From positions 3,528,501-3,592,500 of the forward strand of contig NZ_CP129382.1 of the NCBI RefSeq assembly GCF_030435705.1: DNA of 64,000 bases, given 5' to 3'. Position numbers and translations under genes: made by a program. Below are positions 15,937 through 25,225 of this stretch, piece after piece; within the stretch, counting starts at the first letter, position 1; each line of letters opens with the position of its first letter. The notes beneath the pieces are model-generated. The model saw nothing but the letters and a program-made list of their open reading frames with translations, was not told the origin of the DNA and ran no database searches. The DNA comes from Rhizobium sp. SSA_523. Lineage in GTDB: Bacteria > Pseudomonadota > Alphaproteobacteria > Rhizobiales > Rhizobiaceae.

Positions 15937-17166
15937 ATGCGATGGATGACTTATCTTCTTGCCGCCGGCCTGGTCTTTGGTGCTGGCAGGCTTGACGCCA
16001 GTGCGGCCAGCCCCGACCCGTCCAACTGGAGCGCCATCGAACAGGCCGCCTCGGGTCAGACCGTCTATTTCAATGCCTGGGGCGGGTCGGAAAACATCAA
16101 TGCCTATCTGGAATGGGTGGGCGCGGAAATGCGCAAGCGCTACGGCGTCGAACTCGTGCAGGTCAAGCTCGACGACACGGCCAGCGCCGTCGCCAAGGTG
16201 ATCGCCGAAAAGGCGGCGGGCAAGGCCAGTGGCGGTGCCGTCGATCTCATCTGGATCAATGGCGAGAACTTCGTCTCCATGAAGGAGCAGGGCCTGCTGA
16301 TGACGCCGGGCTGGGCGACGGCGCTGCCGAACTGGACCTATGTGGACGTCGAGAACCAGCCGACCATAGTGACGGATTTCACCGAGCCGACGGAGGGGCT
16401 GGAAAGCCCGTGGGGCGGCGCCAAAATGGTCTTCTTCTATGACAGCGCCCGCACCGACGCCGCCCTGCTGCCGCAAAGCGCCGGTGAGCTTCTCGATTGG
16501 GCGAAAGCCAATCCCGGCCGCTTCTCCTATCCCGCTCCGCCGGATTTCATCGGCTCCTCCTTCTTGAAGCAGGTCTTGAGCGAGGTGATCGACGACAAGG
16601 CAAAGCTGATGCAGCCGGTCGACGAGAAGCGGTTCGCCAAGGACGTCGAGCCGCTCTTTGCCTATCTCGACCAGTTGCACAAGTTCGCCTGGCGCGCCGG
16701 CAAGGCCTTCCCGCAAAACTATCCGGACATGAAGCAGAAGCTCGCCGATGGCGAACTGGACATCATCTTCGCCTTCAATCCGGCAGAAGCCTCGGCCGGC
16801 ATCGCGGCGGGCGAATTGCCGGATACGGTGCGCTCCTTCACCTTTTTCGGCGGGACGCTCGGCAATACCCATTTCGTTGCCATTCCCTTCAATGCCAATG
16901 CGAAGGAAGGCGCCCTGCTGACGGCCAATTTCCTTCTCTCGCCGGAGGCGCAGTTGCGCAAGCAGGATCCGGCCTTCTGGGGCGATCCGACGGTGCTTGC
17001 CATGGCCAAGCTCTCCGAGGCGGATCGCCAGCGTTTCGAAGGCCTCGATCTCGGCCCTGCAACCCTTGCTCCGGACAAGCTCGGGCCGGTGATCGCCGAG
17101 CCGCATGCAAGCTGGATGGAGCGCATCGAGACGGAGTGGCGGCGTCGCTACGCCAGCGGCAATTGA
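15937..17166 (+). CDS. ynjB: ABC transporter substrate-binding protein, YnjB family
   Basis: A 409-residue periplasmic protein with a Sec signal peptide (hydrophobic core LLAAGLVFGAG, cleavage near DASAAS). The binding-protein fold shows FNAWGGSENINAYLEW, VDLIWINGENFVSMK and SPWGGAKMVFFYDS, matching what I recall of YnjB. ATG 15937 is chosen because AAGAGGAGAAC lies upstream and a signal peptide begins there; an in-frame frame extends back to 15826 but is not protein-like. The cognate permease begins 4 bp downstream. The ligand is unknown; the fold is related to thiamine- and iron-type binding proteins. Confidence 0.85.
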   Translation: MRWMTYLLAAGLVFGAGRLDASAASPDPSNWSAIEQAASGQTVYFNAWGGSENINAYLEWVGAEMRKRYGVELVQVKLDDTASAVAKVIAEKAAGKASGGAVDLIWINGENFVSMKEQGLLMTPGWATALPNWTYVDVENQPTIVTDFTEPTEGLESPWGGAKMVFFYDSARTDAALLPQSAGELLDWAKANPGRFSYPAPPDFIGSSFLKQVLSEVIDDKAKLMQPVDEKRFAKDVEPLFAYLDQLHKFAWRAGKAFPQNYPDMKQKLADGELDIIFAFNPAEASAGIAAGELPDTVRSFTFFGGTLGNTHFVAIPFNANAKEGALLTANFLLSPEAQLRKQDPAFWGDPTVLAMAKLSEADRQRFEGLDLGPATLAPDKLGPVIAEPHASWMERIETEWRRRYASGN

Positions 17167-17169
17167 TCC

Positions 17170-18894
17170 GTGCTGCGCCGACCGACGCCACGCGCTCCTG
17201 CCGATCGTGACGGCCCGCGGCTTGCCGCCATCGCCGTCGCGCTCACGATCGGCCTCCTGCTGCTGCCGATCGCCTTCGGACTTGTCGGCACGCTGCTGCC
17301 GGGCTTCGGCTATCTTCCCGCGCTGGGCGGGCACAGTCTCGAGCTTGCACCGATGCGCGCGCTTCTGGCCACGCCAGGGCTTGGCGCGGCCGTTCTGCTG
17401 AGCCTGACAAGCGGTCTCGTCACCACTTTCCTGTCCCTTGCCATCACCCTGACCTTTACCGCGGCCTATGCCGGAACGCCGGTCCTGTCGCGCCTTCAGC
17501 ATCTCATCTCGCCGCTTCTCGCCGTGCCCCATGCGGCTGCCGCCTTCGGCCTGGCCTTCCTGATCGCACCGTCCGGCTTTCTCGTCCGCCTCATCGCTCC
17601 TGTCCTCGGTCTGGATCGCCCGCCGGACTGGCTGATCCCGCAGGATCCGCTCGGCGTCACCATGATGGCAGGCCTTGTCGTGAAGGAAACGCCCTTCCTC
17701 TTCCTGGTCATGCTGGCCGCCCTGCCGCAGGTCGATCTTGCCTCGGCCCGCAGGCTGTCTGCCGCCTTCGGCTATGGACGCATTGCAGGCTTCGTCTATC
17801 TGCTCTGGCCGGCGCTTTACCGGCAGATCCGCTTCGCCGTCTATGCCGTCATCGCCTATTCGTCCTCGGTGGTGGATGTGGCGCTGATCCTTGGTCCCGA
17901 CCTGCCCGGACCGCTGGCCACGCAGCTGGTGCGATGGATGAACGATGCCGATCTCTCCACCCGCTTCCTCGCCTGCGCCGGCGCCCTGCTGCAGCTCGGG
18001 GTGACGCTTGCCGCGCTCGCCCTCTGGCTTGGCCTGGAGCGGCTCGGAGCCTCGCTGCGGCGCGCCTTATGCGAAAAAGGATGCCGCTTTGGCCGCGACC
18101 GGCTGCTACGCGCCGTCTCCGCCCTCACGGTCGCGATGATCGGCGCGGCGGTCTTTGCAGGCCTTGCAATGCTTGCCCTCTGGTCCTTCGCCGGGCTGTG
18201 GCAGTTTCCGGATCTTCTGCCGCAAAGCCTTGATTTGCGAAGCTGGGAAAGAGCGCTTCCGGCCATTCTGGACCCGCTCGCGACCACCCTCGTGGCCGGT
18301 CTTGCCTCGACCGCGCTCGCGGTGCTGCTGACGATCGGCTGCCTGGAACGGGAGATCGAGACCGGTCGACCCGGCGGGCAGAAGGCCTTGCTGATCCTTT
18401 ATCTGCCTCTCATCGTGCCGCAGATCACCTTCGTCTTCGGCCTGCAGCTCCTCTTTGTCGGCAGCGGCAATCCTTATCGGCTGGCAAGCCTCGTTCTCGT
18501 GCATCTGGTCTTCGTCCTGCCTTATGTCTTCCTGTCGCTCGCCGATCCCTGGCGAGCGCTCGACCGGCGCTACGAGATCATGGCGGCAGCGCTCGGCAAG
18601 CGCCGGCTGGCGGTTCTCGTCGCCATCCGCCTTCCCATGCTGATCCGTCCGATCCTGACCTCGGCGGCCGTTGGCTTTGCCGTTTCGGTGGGGCAATATC
18701 TGCCCACGGTCCTCATCGGCGAGGGCCGGCTGCAAACCATCACGACGGAGGCCGTGGCGCTCGCCTCCGGCAATAACCGCCGGGTCATCGGAGTCTATGC
18801 CCTGCTGCAGACCATGCTGCCTTTCCTGGCCTTTGCGCTGGCGGCCCTGCTGCCGGCCCTCCTGCACCGCAACCGCAAAGGCATGAGGGTGTGA
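17170..18894 (+). CDS. ynjC: ABC transporter permease with two fused permease modules, YnjC family
   Basis: A 574-residue protein starting at GTG 17170. Twelve or so hydrophobic segments fall in two halves (about 20-290 and 310-565), each with an EAA-type loop: ASARRLSAAFGYGR in the first and DRRYEIMAAALGKRR in the second. The fused arrangement matches YnjC and the ThiP-type permeases. It sits between the substrate-binding protein gene (4 bp upstream) and the ATPase gene (4-bp overlap). Confidence 0.87.
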   Translation: MLRRPTPRAPADRDGPRLAAIAVALTIGLLLLPIAFGLVGTLLPGFGYLPALGGHSLELAPMRALLATPGLGAAVLLSLTSGLVTTFLSLAITLTFTAAYAGTPVLSRLQHLISPLLAVPHAAAAFGLAFLIAPSGFLVRLIAPVLGLDRPPDWLIPQDPLGVTMMAGLVVKETPFLFLVMLAALPQVDLASARRLSAAFGYGRIAGFVYLLWPALYRQIRFAVYAVIAYSSSVVDVALILGPDLPGPLATQLVRWMNDADLSTRFLACAGALLQLGVTLAALALWLGLERLGASLRRALCEKGCRFGRDRLLRAVSALTVAMIGAAVFAGLAMLALWSFAGLWQFPDLLPQSLDLRSWERALPAILDPLATTLVAGLASTALAVLLTIGCLEREIETGRPGGQKALLILYLPLIVPQITFVFGLQLLFVGSGNPYRLASLVLVHLVFVLPYVFLSLADPWRALDRRYEIMAAALGKRRLAVLVAIRLPMLIRPILTSAAVGFAVSVGQYLPTVLIGEGRLQTITTEAVALASGNNRRVIGVYALLQTMLPFLAFALAALLPALLHRNRKGMRV

Positions 18895-19568
18895 TCATGC
18901 CGGTGGACACTGTTGGACAAGGCCTGTCGCTTGCCGCCATTGTCATCCGGCTCGGCCCTGTCCGGCTGATCGATCTGTCGGCCGCGATCGCGCCGGGAGA
19001 GGTGCTGACGGTCATGGGCCCCTCCGGCTCCGGCAAATCGACGCTTCTCTCCTTCATCGGCGGCTTTCTCGATCCAGCCTTCCAGGCGAGCGGTGCCGTT
19101 GCCGTCGACGGTGTGGATCTGCTGTCGCTTGCCCCGGAGGCGCGCCGCGCCGGCATTCTTTTCCAGGATCCGCTGCTGTTTCCGCATATGTCGGTTGGCG
19201 CCAATATCGCCTTCGCCGTTCCGGCCTCCGTCGGCAGCCGAAGGGAGCGGCGGCGCCTGGCCGGGCAGATGCTGACGGATATGGAGCTTCAGGGTTTCGA
19301 CGATCGGGATCCGGACACGCTATCGGGCGGCCAGAAGGCGCGCGTGGCGCTTGCGCGAGTTCTCGTCTCCCGTCCAAGGCTGCTGCTGCTGGACGAACCC
19401 TTTTCCAAGCTGGATCTGGACCTGCGGGCACAGATGCGCAGCCTGGTCTTCAACCACGCGCGCGCCGCCGGTCTGCCGGTCATCCTGGTCACCCATGACG
19501 AGGCCGATGCGGAGGCCGCCGGCGGCCCTGTGCATCGCATCGGCGGCAAGGGGGTGGCCGATGGATGA
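18891..19568 (+). CDS. ynjD: ABC transporter ATP-binding protein, YnjD family
   Basis: A 225-residue ATPase with Walker A GPSGSGKST, Q-loop FQDPLLF, signature LSGGQKAR, Walker B LLLLDEP and switch VTHDEAD. It starts at GTG 18891, overlapping the permease stop (an ATG two codons later is possible), and its end overlaps the next gene by 8 bp. It completes a YnjBCD-type importer. Confidence 0.9.
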   Translation: MIMPVDTVGQGLSLAAIVIRLGPVRLIDLSAAIAPGEVLTVMGPSGSGKSTLLSFIGGFLDPAFQASGAVAVDGVDLLSLAPEARRAGILFQDPLLFPHMSVGANIAFAVPASVGSRRERRRLAGQMLTDMELQGFDDRDPDTLSGGQKARVALARVLVSRPRLLLLDEPFSKLDLDLRAQMRSLVFNHARAAGLPVILVTHDEADAEAAGGPVHRIGGKGVADG

Positions 19569-20685
19569 GCGCGACCTTCGGCAAGCCGGTCCGATCGTGC
19601 TGCTCGGCGGCGGCCATGCGCATCTGGAGGTCGTGCGTCACCTGGGGCAACTTGGCCTCGGGCGGGACCTTGCCGGAGGGGTCACGCTTGTCTCGCCCTC
19701 CCGCCACGCACCCTATTCCGGAATGCTGCCGGGCCATATTGCCGGCGCGTACGGGTTTGCGGAGTTTCATGTCGATCTTCTGGCGCTGTGCCGGGGCCAT
19801 GGCATCCGGTTTCTGGAGACCGCCGCGACCGGCATCGATCCCGAGCGCCGACGGGTCTTCCTGCAGGATGGAAGCCGGCTCGATTACCGGCTGCTGTCGA
19901 TCGATATCGGCTCGACGCCGGTGCTCCCGCCGGCCGTCACCGCGGGCATTCCGGTAAAACCCATCGCAAGCTTCGCGGAGCGCCTGTTGCGGCTCGACGC
20001 CCTGGCCGATCAGGGCCGCCCGCTCGCTTTGACGGTGATCGGCCAAGGCGTTGCAGGCGTCGAAGTGGCCTTCGCGCTGAAGCGCCGTTACCGCGGGCGG
20101 CCGATCGAGATCGCCCTTGCAGGGCGGGCGCCGCGGCCGGTTCCCGAACGCAGCCTCCGGGCGGGCCGGCTGGTGGAGCGGGAACTGGCGAAAGCCGGCA
20201 TCGCCCATCACCGCGATTTCGATGTCGTGGCGGTCGAGGATGGCGAGGTTCTGGCGAAAGACGGGCGGCGGCTGAAGGCCGACGAGTTTGTCTGGACCAC
20301 GTCCAGCGGCGCGCCGGCCTGGTTGCGGGAGACCGGACTGCTGCTCGATCCGGACGGCTTCATCCGCGTGGATGAGAAACTCCGATCCTTGTCGCACAGC
20401 AATGTCTTTGCGGCCGGCGATGTCGCAGCGCTCGTCGAGCCGCGTCCCAAGGCCGGTGTCTTTGCGGTGCGCGAAGGGCCTGTGCTTGCCGACAATATTC
20501 ACCGCAGCATGACGAGAGGCCGGCTGAAGGCCTTTCGGCCGCAGCGCGCCTGGCTGGCGCTGATTTCGCTCTCCGACGGGCGCGCCATCGCCGATAAGTG
20601 GCAACTGGCCCTTCTCGGGCGCTGGGTCACCCGCTGGAAAGAGCGGATCGACAGCCGGTTCCTGCAACGCTACCGCACGATGTGA
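19561..20685 (+). CDS. NAD(P)/FAD-dependent oxidoreductase, SelD-associated-like family
   Basis: A 374-residue flavoprotein with an N-terminal FAD motif GGGHAHLEVV, second nucleotide-binding site GQGVAGVEVA, and C-terminal FAAGDVAAL. The GGGHAHLEV start, RHAPYSGMLPGHIAG and the C-terminal KWQLALLGRWVTRWKERID resemble NDH-2-like proteins that in some organisms are fused to or near selenophosphate synthetase (family TIGR03169, from memory). There is no redox Cys pair. Its ATG overlaps the ATPase gene by 8 bp, so it is the last gene of the ynj-like block. Confidence 0.78.
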   Translation: MDERDLRQAGPIVLLGGGHAHLEVVRHLGQLGLGRDLAGGVTLVSPSRHAPYSGMLPGHIAGAYGFAEFHVDLLALCRGHGIRFLETAATGIDPERRRVFLQDGSRLDYRLLSIDIGSTPVLPPAVTAGIPVKPIASFAERLLRLDALADQGRPLALTVIGQGVAGVEVAFALKRRYRGRPIEIALAGRAPRPVPERSLRAGRLVERELAKAGIAHHRDFDVVAVEDGEVLAKDGRRLKADEFVWTTSSGAPAWLRETGLLLDPDGFIRVDEKLRSLSHSNVFAAGDVAALVEPRPKAGVFAVREGPVLADNIHRSMTRGRLKAFRPQRAWLALISLSDGRAIADKWQLALLGRWVTRWKERIDSRFLQRYRTM

Positions 20686-20821
20686 GGGATTTCCAGAAAC
20701 AGGACAGGCGTGAGACGACCGAGGAAAGCAGGTGATGCGATGCTCTTTGGTTGCCATGGCGGGGTGAGCAGGCTAGGAAAGAAGAGCAAAGCAATCAACT
20801 TTACCCAGATGCCTATCGAGC

Positions 20822-21337
20822 ATGAGTGCACAGACCTCGCGCCAGGTCGCGGTTTTCCTAGAACACAGGCCTGCCCTGGTGGATTATGCTGCCCGGTTGC
20901 TGGGCTCGCGTGATCAGGCCGAGGATCTGGTCCAGGATGCTTTTCTGCGTCTGAAGCCTCTGGATGTCGACGAGCATGCGCCCCGCCAGGTCTTGTCCTA
21001 TCTCTACAGCATCGTGCGCAATCTCGCTTTCGATCAGCTGAAGCGGCGTCATGTCGAAAGGCGCGGCCGCGACATCGATCCGCCTTTCTGGATCCTGCCG
21101 CAGGATGCCGCGACCCCGGAGGATTATGTCCTGCTTGCCGACCAGGCCCGGCTGGCCGCGCAGACGCTGGAAGAGCTGCCGGCCGACATGCGCAAGGCCG
21201 TCGAACTCTATCGCATCGAAGGATGGACGCTGGAAGCGATCGCCGCGGAGCTTTCGATTTCCGTGGCAACGGCACACCGGATGATCCGGACCGGCATGGT
21301 AAAGATCGCCCTGTCGCTGCAGGCGGCGGACTCCTGA
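20822..21337 (+). CDS. fecI: ECF sigma factor, FecI type
   Basis: A 171-residue ECF sigma factor. Region 2 contains DYAARLLGSRDQAEDLVQDAFLRL and YSIVRNLAFDQLKRR. Region 4 contains TLEELPADMRKAVELYRIEGWT and a helix-turn-helix with AAELSISVATAHRMI. It is followed by fecR and a TonB receptor with an STN domain, the standard iron-responsive signalling order. The preceding 136 bp should hold its iron-responsive promoter, but I could not find a convincing Fur or RirA site. Confidence 0.92.
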   Translation: MSAQTSRQVAVFLEHRPALVDYAARLLGSRDQAEDLVQDAFLRLKPLDVDEHAPRQVLSYLYSIVRNLAFDQLKRRHVERRGRDIDPPFWILPQDAATPEDYVLLADQARLAAQTLEELPADMRKAVELYRIEGWTLEAIAAELSISVATAHRMIRTGMVKIALSLQAADS

Positions 21338-21513
21338 AAAAAAGTCGATCAGGTCATGAAAAAAACCAGGGCAGAGATCGTATATCGGAAAGGCGGGAAA
21401 GCATCTGCTTTCGGTCATGGAAATGACCGGCACGCGCTCGCCGCCTTCCCGGATGTGCGGAGACAATCTCAGCCGGCAGCAGGGCGACGCAGCGAACAAG
21501 GAATGGCCGACCG

Positions 21514-22635
21514 GTGACACTCTCGGATGAACAGCTGCAGGTCCTGCGTCTCGAAGAGGCGATGGAGTGGTTCATGCGTCTGCGGGACGAACCCGCTGAT
21601 CCGGACCTGCTTGGCCAGTGGGAGCTTTGGCTTGCCTCTTCGCCGGCTCATGCGGCGGCCTGGGCGCGCATCTGTCAGACCTGGTCGGCGCTTGGCGAAG
21701 AGCCGCGTCCGGTGCCGGAGGCGGTGGAAAGCGAAAGGGCCGGCGCTGCGAACCTGCCGCGTGGGCTGCCGGGAGCCTTGCCCCTCAAGGGGCAGCCGAT
21801 CGAGCCGGGGCTCGAAAGGGGAATGCGCCAAGCAGGAATGCGCAAACGGGGAACGCGTCAAAGGGGAAGGCGCAAAGAGACAAGATCCGGATCGGGCTTG
21901 TCGCGGCGCCGGCTGGGCCTTCCCGGCCTTGCCATGCTGGCGGCGGGCCTCTCGGCCGTTATCCTCGGCCCTGATCTCCTTCTCAGGTGGAATGCCGATC
22001 TGCGCACGGCGGCCGGCGAGACGGAGGTGGTTGCGCTGCCGGATGGGTCGCGTGTCACGCTGGCGCCGCAGACCGCGCTGGCGAAGGATTTCGACGATGG
22101 CCGGCGGCATGTGCGATTGCTGGCCGGCGAGGCCTATTTCGAGGTGGAGCACGACACCGCGCGCCCCTTCGTGGTCGAAACGCAGGATGCGGCGGTGCGG
22201 GTGCTCGGAACCGCCTTCAGCGTGCGCAATACGCAGGACGGCACCCGGGTCGAGCTTGCACAGGGTCAGGTTGCCCTTCATCTGGAGGAGCCGGGCGCAA
22301 GCGACGCCCTGTCGCTGCTGCCGGGCGATGTCGTCACTGTCGAGCGCTCCAGCCGCAGGGTGCAGCGCTCGCATGTCGATCCCGCCGACATAGCCTTGTG
22401 GCGCGAAGGCAGGCTGTCTGTGACCGACCAACCTTTCGGCGATGTCGTCAGCCAGATCCAGCGCCAGCATGGCGCCTATATAGTGGTGGCGCAGGATGAG
22501 CTTCTGTCGCATCGGGTGACGGGCCTTTACGATCTGCGCGATCCCGACAAGGCGCTTGACGCCCTGGTGGCTCCCTTCGGCCTGAAAGTGCGCGCCGTCT
22601 CTCCCTATCTGCGGATTATCTCCTCCTATCAATGA
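21514..22635 (+). CDS. fecR: FecR-type anti-sigma / sigma regulator
   Basis: A 373-residue inner-membrane regulator. The N-terminal cytoplasmic DUF4880-like part (about 5-55, with EAMEWFMRLRDE and HAAAWARI) is followed by an Arg-rich linker of four 5-residue repeats. Then come a single membrane segment (about 130-148), the FecR domain with ETEVVALPDGSRVTLAPQT, and an STN/DUF4974-like C-terminus. The start is GTG 21514. It relays the signal from the STN domain of the downstream receptor to FecI. Confidence 0.9.
   Translation: MTLSDEQLQVLRLEEAMEWFMRLRDEPADPDLLGQWELWLASSPAHAAAWARICQTWSALGEEPRPVPEAVESERAGAANLPRGLPGALPLKGQPIEPGLERGMRQAGMRKRGTRQRGRRKETRSGSGLSRRRLGLPGLAMLAAGLSAVILGPDLLLRWNADLRTAAGETEVVALPDGSRVTLAPQTALAKDFDDGRRHVRLLAGEAYFEVEHDTARPFVVETQDAAVRVLGTAFSVRNTQDGTRVELAQGQVALHLEEPGASDALSLLPGDVVTVERSSRRVQRSHVDPADIALWREGRLSVTDQPFGDVVSQIQRQHGAYIVVAQDELLSHRVTGLYDLRDPDKALDALVAPFGLKVRAVSPYLRIISSYQ
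21820..21879 (+). repeat. 15-nt in-frame tandem repeat, four copies, in fecR
   Basis: Units of 15 nt beginning GGAATGCGC at 21820, 21835, 21850 and 21865 encode GMRQA, GMRKR, GTRQR and GRRKE in the linker before the membrane segment. Confidence 0.85.
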
Positions 22636-22768
22636 AGAAAAACCAATAGATTTAACAATCGTTTAGCCAGATCCTCCGGCAAAAGGCGGAAAAACCCGGC
22701 CGGCCGCGTGAAAAACTGGTCTGCGATACTCGTATTTACCCCTGGACACGGCTGGGGCCGGTTTCTGT

Positions 22769-25072
22769 ATGGGGACGAGTATGACATTTCAGAGAGTTTT
22801 TGCGGCTCGCGACGCCTTGATCGGGGCTGCGTCGCGCCGCCTGTTGGCAACGACAGCCTGCGGACTGGCGCTTCTGGCGGGACCATTGAGCCTGCCGGCG
22901 CTGGCGCAGACCGCGGCCGAGACGGCCCAGATCCGCGAATTCAACATTCCGGCGCAGCCGCTGGCCAATGCGCTGAAGCTCTTCGGCCGCCAATCGGGCC
23001 TTCAGGTCTCGCTGGCCTCGAATGCCGTGCGCGGCGTCACCTCGGCGGCTGTCAGCGGTCGCTTCACCGCCGAGGCCGGACTTGCGCGCCTTTTGGCCGG
23101 CACCGGCGTCTCCTACCGCATCAGCGGCGGTGTCGTGGTGATCAACGAGCAATCCTCTGCCGCCGGCGGGGCGCCGTCAGCCGATGGTTCGCTGACGCTC
23201 GACAAGGTCCAGGTGAGCGGCGATCGGCAGGCGACGAGCGTCAGCTCGGTCAATATCGGCGAAGAAGAGCTTGCGGCGCGCAATCCGACGAGCATTGCCG
23301 ATGTGTTTCGCAGCGAAGCGGGCGTCAGCGTCGGCAGCTCGATCCCGACCTCGCAGAAGGTCTATGTCAACGGGCTTGAAGAAACGACGCTCGCCGTCAG
23401 CATCGACGGCAGCCGCCAGAACAATCGCGTCTTCCATCATAATGCGACCAATCTGATCGATCCCTCGCTGCTGAAGGCAGTCGATGTGGATGCGGGGATA
23501 GCGCCGGCCGATGCCGGTCCGGGTGCGCTGGCCGGTTCGATCTCCTATGAGACGAAGGATGTGAAGGACCTGCTGAGCCAGGATGGCTATGGCGGCATGG
23601 TCTCGGAAACCTTCAACTCCAACAGCCGCACCTTCACCACCGGCCTCGGCGGATGGGGCATGCAGGACGGTTTCGAATTTCTCGGCTTCCTCAATTTCGG
23701 CAAGGGCGATAATTACGAAGCGGGCAATGGCCAGGAGGTGCGGGGAACCGAGACCGATCTCCTGAGCGGGCTCGGCAAGCTCGCCTATGAGGCGCAGACG
23801 GGCGACCGTTTCGAGATCAGCCATGAGCGGGTGCTTGACGATGCCGAGCGCCCCTACCGGGCGAATGCAAGCGTCATCGACACCGGCCGCACCTGGGAGC
23901 CGAAATATCGCAATTACCGGCTGGAGCGCGACAATACCGTCTTCACCTATTCGGACACGACACCGGAAGGCTGGCTCGATCCGACCATCCGCCTGGCCTA
24001 TAGCCACAGTTCAGTCGAAACGCCGATCTTCTACAATGCCGGCCGCGGCATCGGCGCGTCCTATGACGGGCAGGGAGAAAGCGGCAGCCTGAACGGCAAG
24101 ATCGAGAACCGCTTCGCGCTCGACAATGGCAGCATTGTCGCCGGTATCGATTTCTATAGCGACAAGATCGACCTCGATACGGCGATCAATACCGATGATG
24201 CCCGGGAAAAGGCGCGCAATGTCGGCATTTATGCGCAGGCGCGCCTGGAACCCTTCGATGCCATGCGGCTCTCCTTCGGCGGGCGTGCCGACCGCCAGTG
24301 GTTCGAGGGAACGACCGGCCAGACCTGGGACAATGCCGGTCTGAGCGGCAATCTTTCGGTGGAATATGATCTGACGAGCTTTCTGACGGCCAAGGCCGGG
24401 GCCTCGCATGTCTTTGCCGGCATTCCGCTGGCCGAAGCCTTCATCATGAACCCGGCCTGGGATTACGGCACCGGCGGGCCGGACGTGACGACAGCGAACA
24501 ATATCATGGCGGGCCTTGAATTCCATCAGGACGGTTTCACGGCGGAGGCCAGCCTCTTCCGCAGCGATATCGACGACGCCCGCGTCGCCAAATATCGTTT
24601 CAATCTCGCCAATCAGAAATATGACGTGGAAACGCGGGGCTTCGAACTGGGTGCCGGGTATGATTGGGTGGATGGCTTCGTCAAGGTGAAATACGCCCAT
24701 GTGGATACCGAAATCGACGGCAAGCCCGCCGATTCCGATACGGGCAATTATCTGACGACGCCGGTCGGTGACATCATCACGGTCTCTGCCGCCCATACCT
24801 TCACGAATTGGGGCCTCACCATCGGCGGCGACATGGAGATCGCCCCCGAATACGAGGATGGCGCCGTCACCTATTCGGCCTATGAGGTCGTCAACCTCTA
24901 CACCGAATGGAAGCCGGAAACGCTGCAGCACATGACCTTCCGGGCCGAGGTTCAGAACCTGTTCGACGAAACCTATGCCAGCCGCGCGACCTATGGTCAG
25001 GAATTCGGCAATGTCACCCCGCTTTACGAGCAGGGCCGCACCTTCCTGCTTTCGGTTCGGGCAACTTTCTGA
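22769..25072 (+). CDS. TonB-dependent outer-membrane receptor with STN signalling domain
   Basis: A 767-residue receptor. A signal peptide (to about residue 47, LPALAQ) is followed by an STN domain (about 52-115, with IPAQPLANALKLFGRQSG), a plug and a 22-strand barrel ending in FLLSVRATF, whose last residue is the expected aromatic. The STN domain marks it as a transducer acting through FecR/FecI. The siderophore ABC genes downstream indicate a ferric-siderophore or heme substrate, but the exact ligand is unclear. ATG 22769 is used; ATG 22781 is an alternative. Confidence 0.88.
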   Translation: MGTSMTFQRVFAARDALIGAASRRLLATTACGLALLAGPLSLPALAQTAAETAQIREFNIPAQPLANALKLFGRQSGLQVSLASNAVRGVTSAAVSGRFTAEAGLARLLAGTGVSYRISGGVVVINEQSSAAGGAPSADGSLTLDKVQVSGDRQATSVSSVNIGEEELAARNPTSIADVFRSEAGVSVGSSIPTSQKVYVNGLEETTLAVSIDGSRQNNRVFHHNATNLIDPSLLKAVDVDAGIAPADAGPGALAGSISYETKDVKDLLSQDGYGGMVSETFNSNSRTFTTGLGGWGMQDGFEFLGFLNFGKGDNYEAGNGQEVRGTETDLLSGLGKLAYEAQTGDRFEISHERVLDDAERPYRANASVIDTGRTWEPKYRNYRLERDNTVFTYSDTTPEGWLDPTIRLAYSHSSVETPIFYNAGRGIGASYDGQGESGSLNGKIENRFALDNGSIVAGIDFYSDKIDLDTAINTDDAREKARNVGIYAQARLEPFDAMRLSFGGRADRQWFEGTTGQTWDNAGLSGNLSVEYDLTSFLTAKAGASHVFAGIPLAEAFIMNPAWDYGTGGPDVTTANNIMAGLEFHQDGFTAEASLFRSDIDDARVAKYRFNLANQKYDVETRGFELGAGYDWVDGFVKVKYAHVDTEIDGKPADSDTGNYLTTPVGDIITVSAAHTFTNWGLTIGGDMEIAPEYEDGAVTYSAYEVVNLYTEWKPETLQHMTFRAEVQNLFDETYASRATYGQEFGNVTPLYEQGRTFLLSVRATF

Positions 25073-25135
25073 CGGCGGAGCCGGCCTGCTTCGCCTGGAA
25101 AGGCTGGGCAGGCCGGCCCCCGTTGGTCTCTCAGC

Positions 25136-25205
25136 CGCTTTTGACGTCCAGTTTTCGAGATGCCGCTTTTGAAATTCAACTTTTGAGGCCAGCTTTTGAG
25201 GCCCG
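25136..25205 (+). repeat. Degenerate CTTTTGA-type repeats before the siderophore binding protein
   Basis: Five copies of a CTTTTGA/GTTTTCGA-like heptamer at 10-20 nt spacing lie between the receptor and the binding-protein gene, ending about 20 bp before its start. Confidence 0.5.
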
Positions 25206-25225
25206 ATTTGCAAGAAAGTCACGCC

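Noticed and set aside
15916..17532. 538-codon minus-strand frame opposite ynjB and ynjC
   Set aside because: No motif or ribosome-binding site, and it is opposite a coherent ABC operon.
22636..22768. Fur or RirA box before the TonB receptor
   Set aside because: I looked for an inverted-repeat iron box and saw no convincing match.
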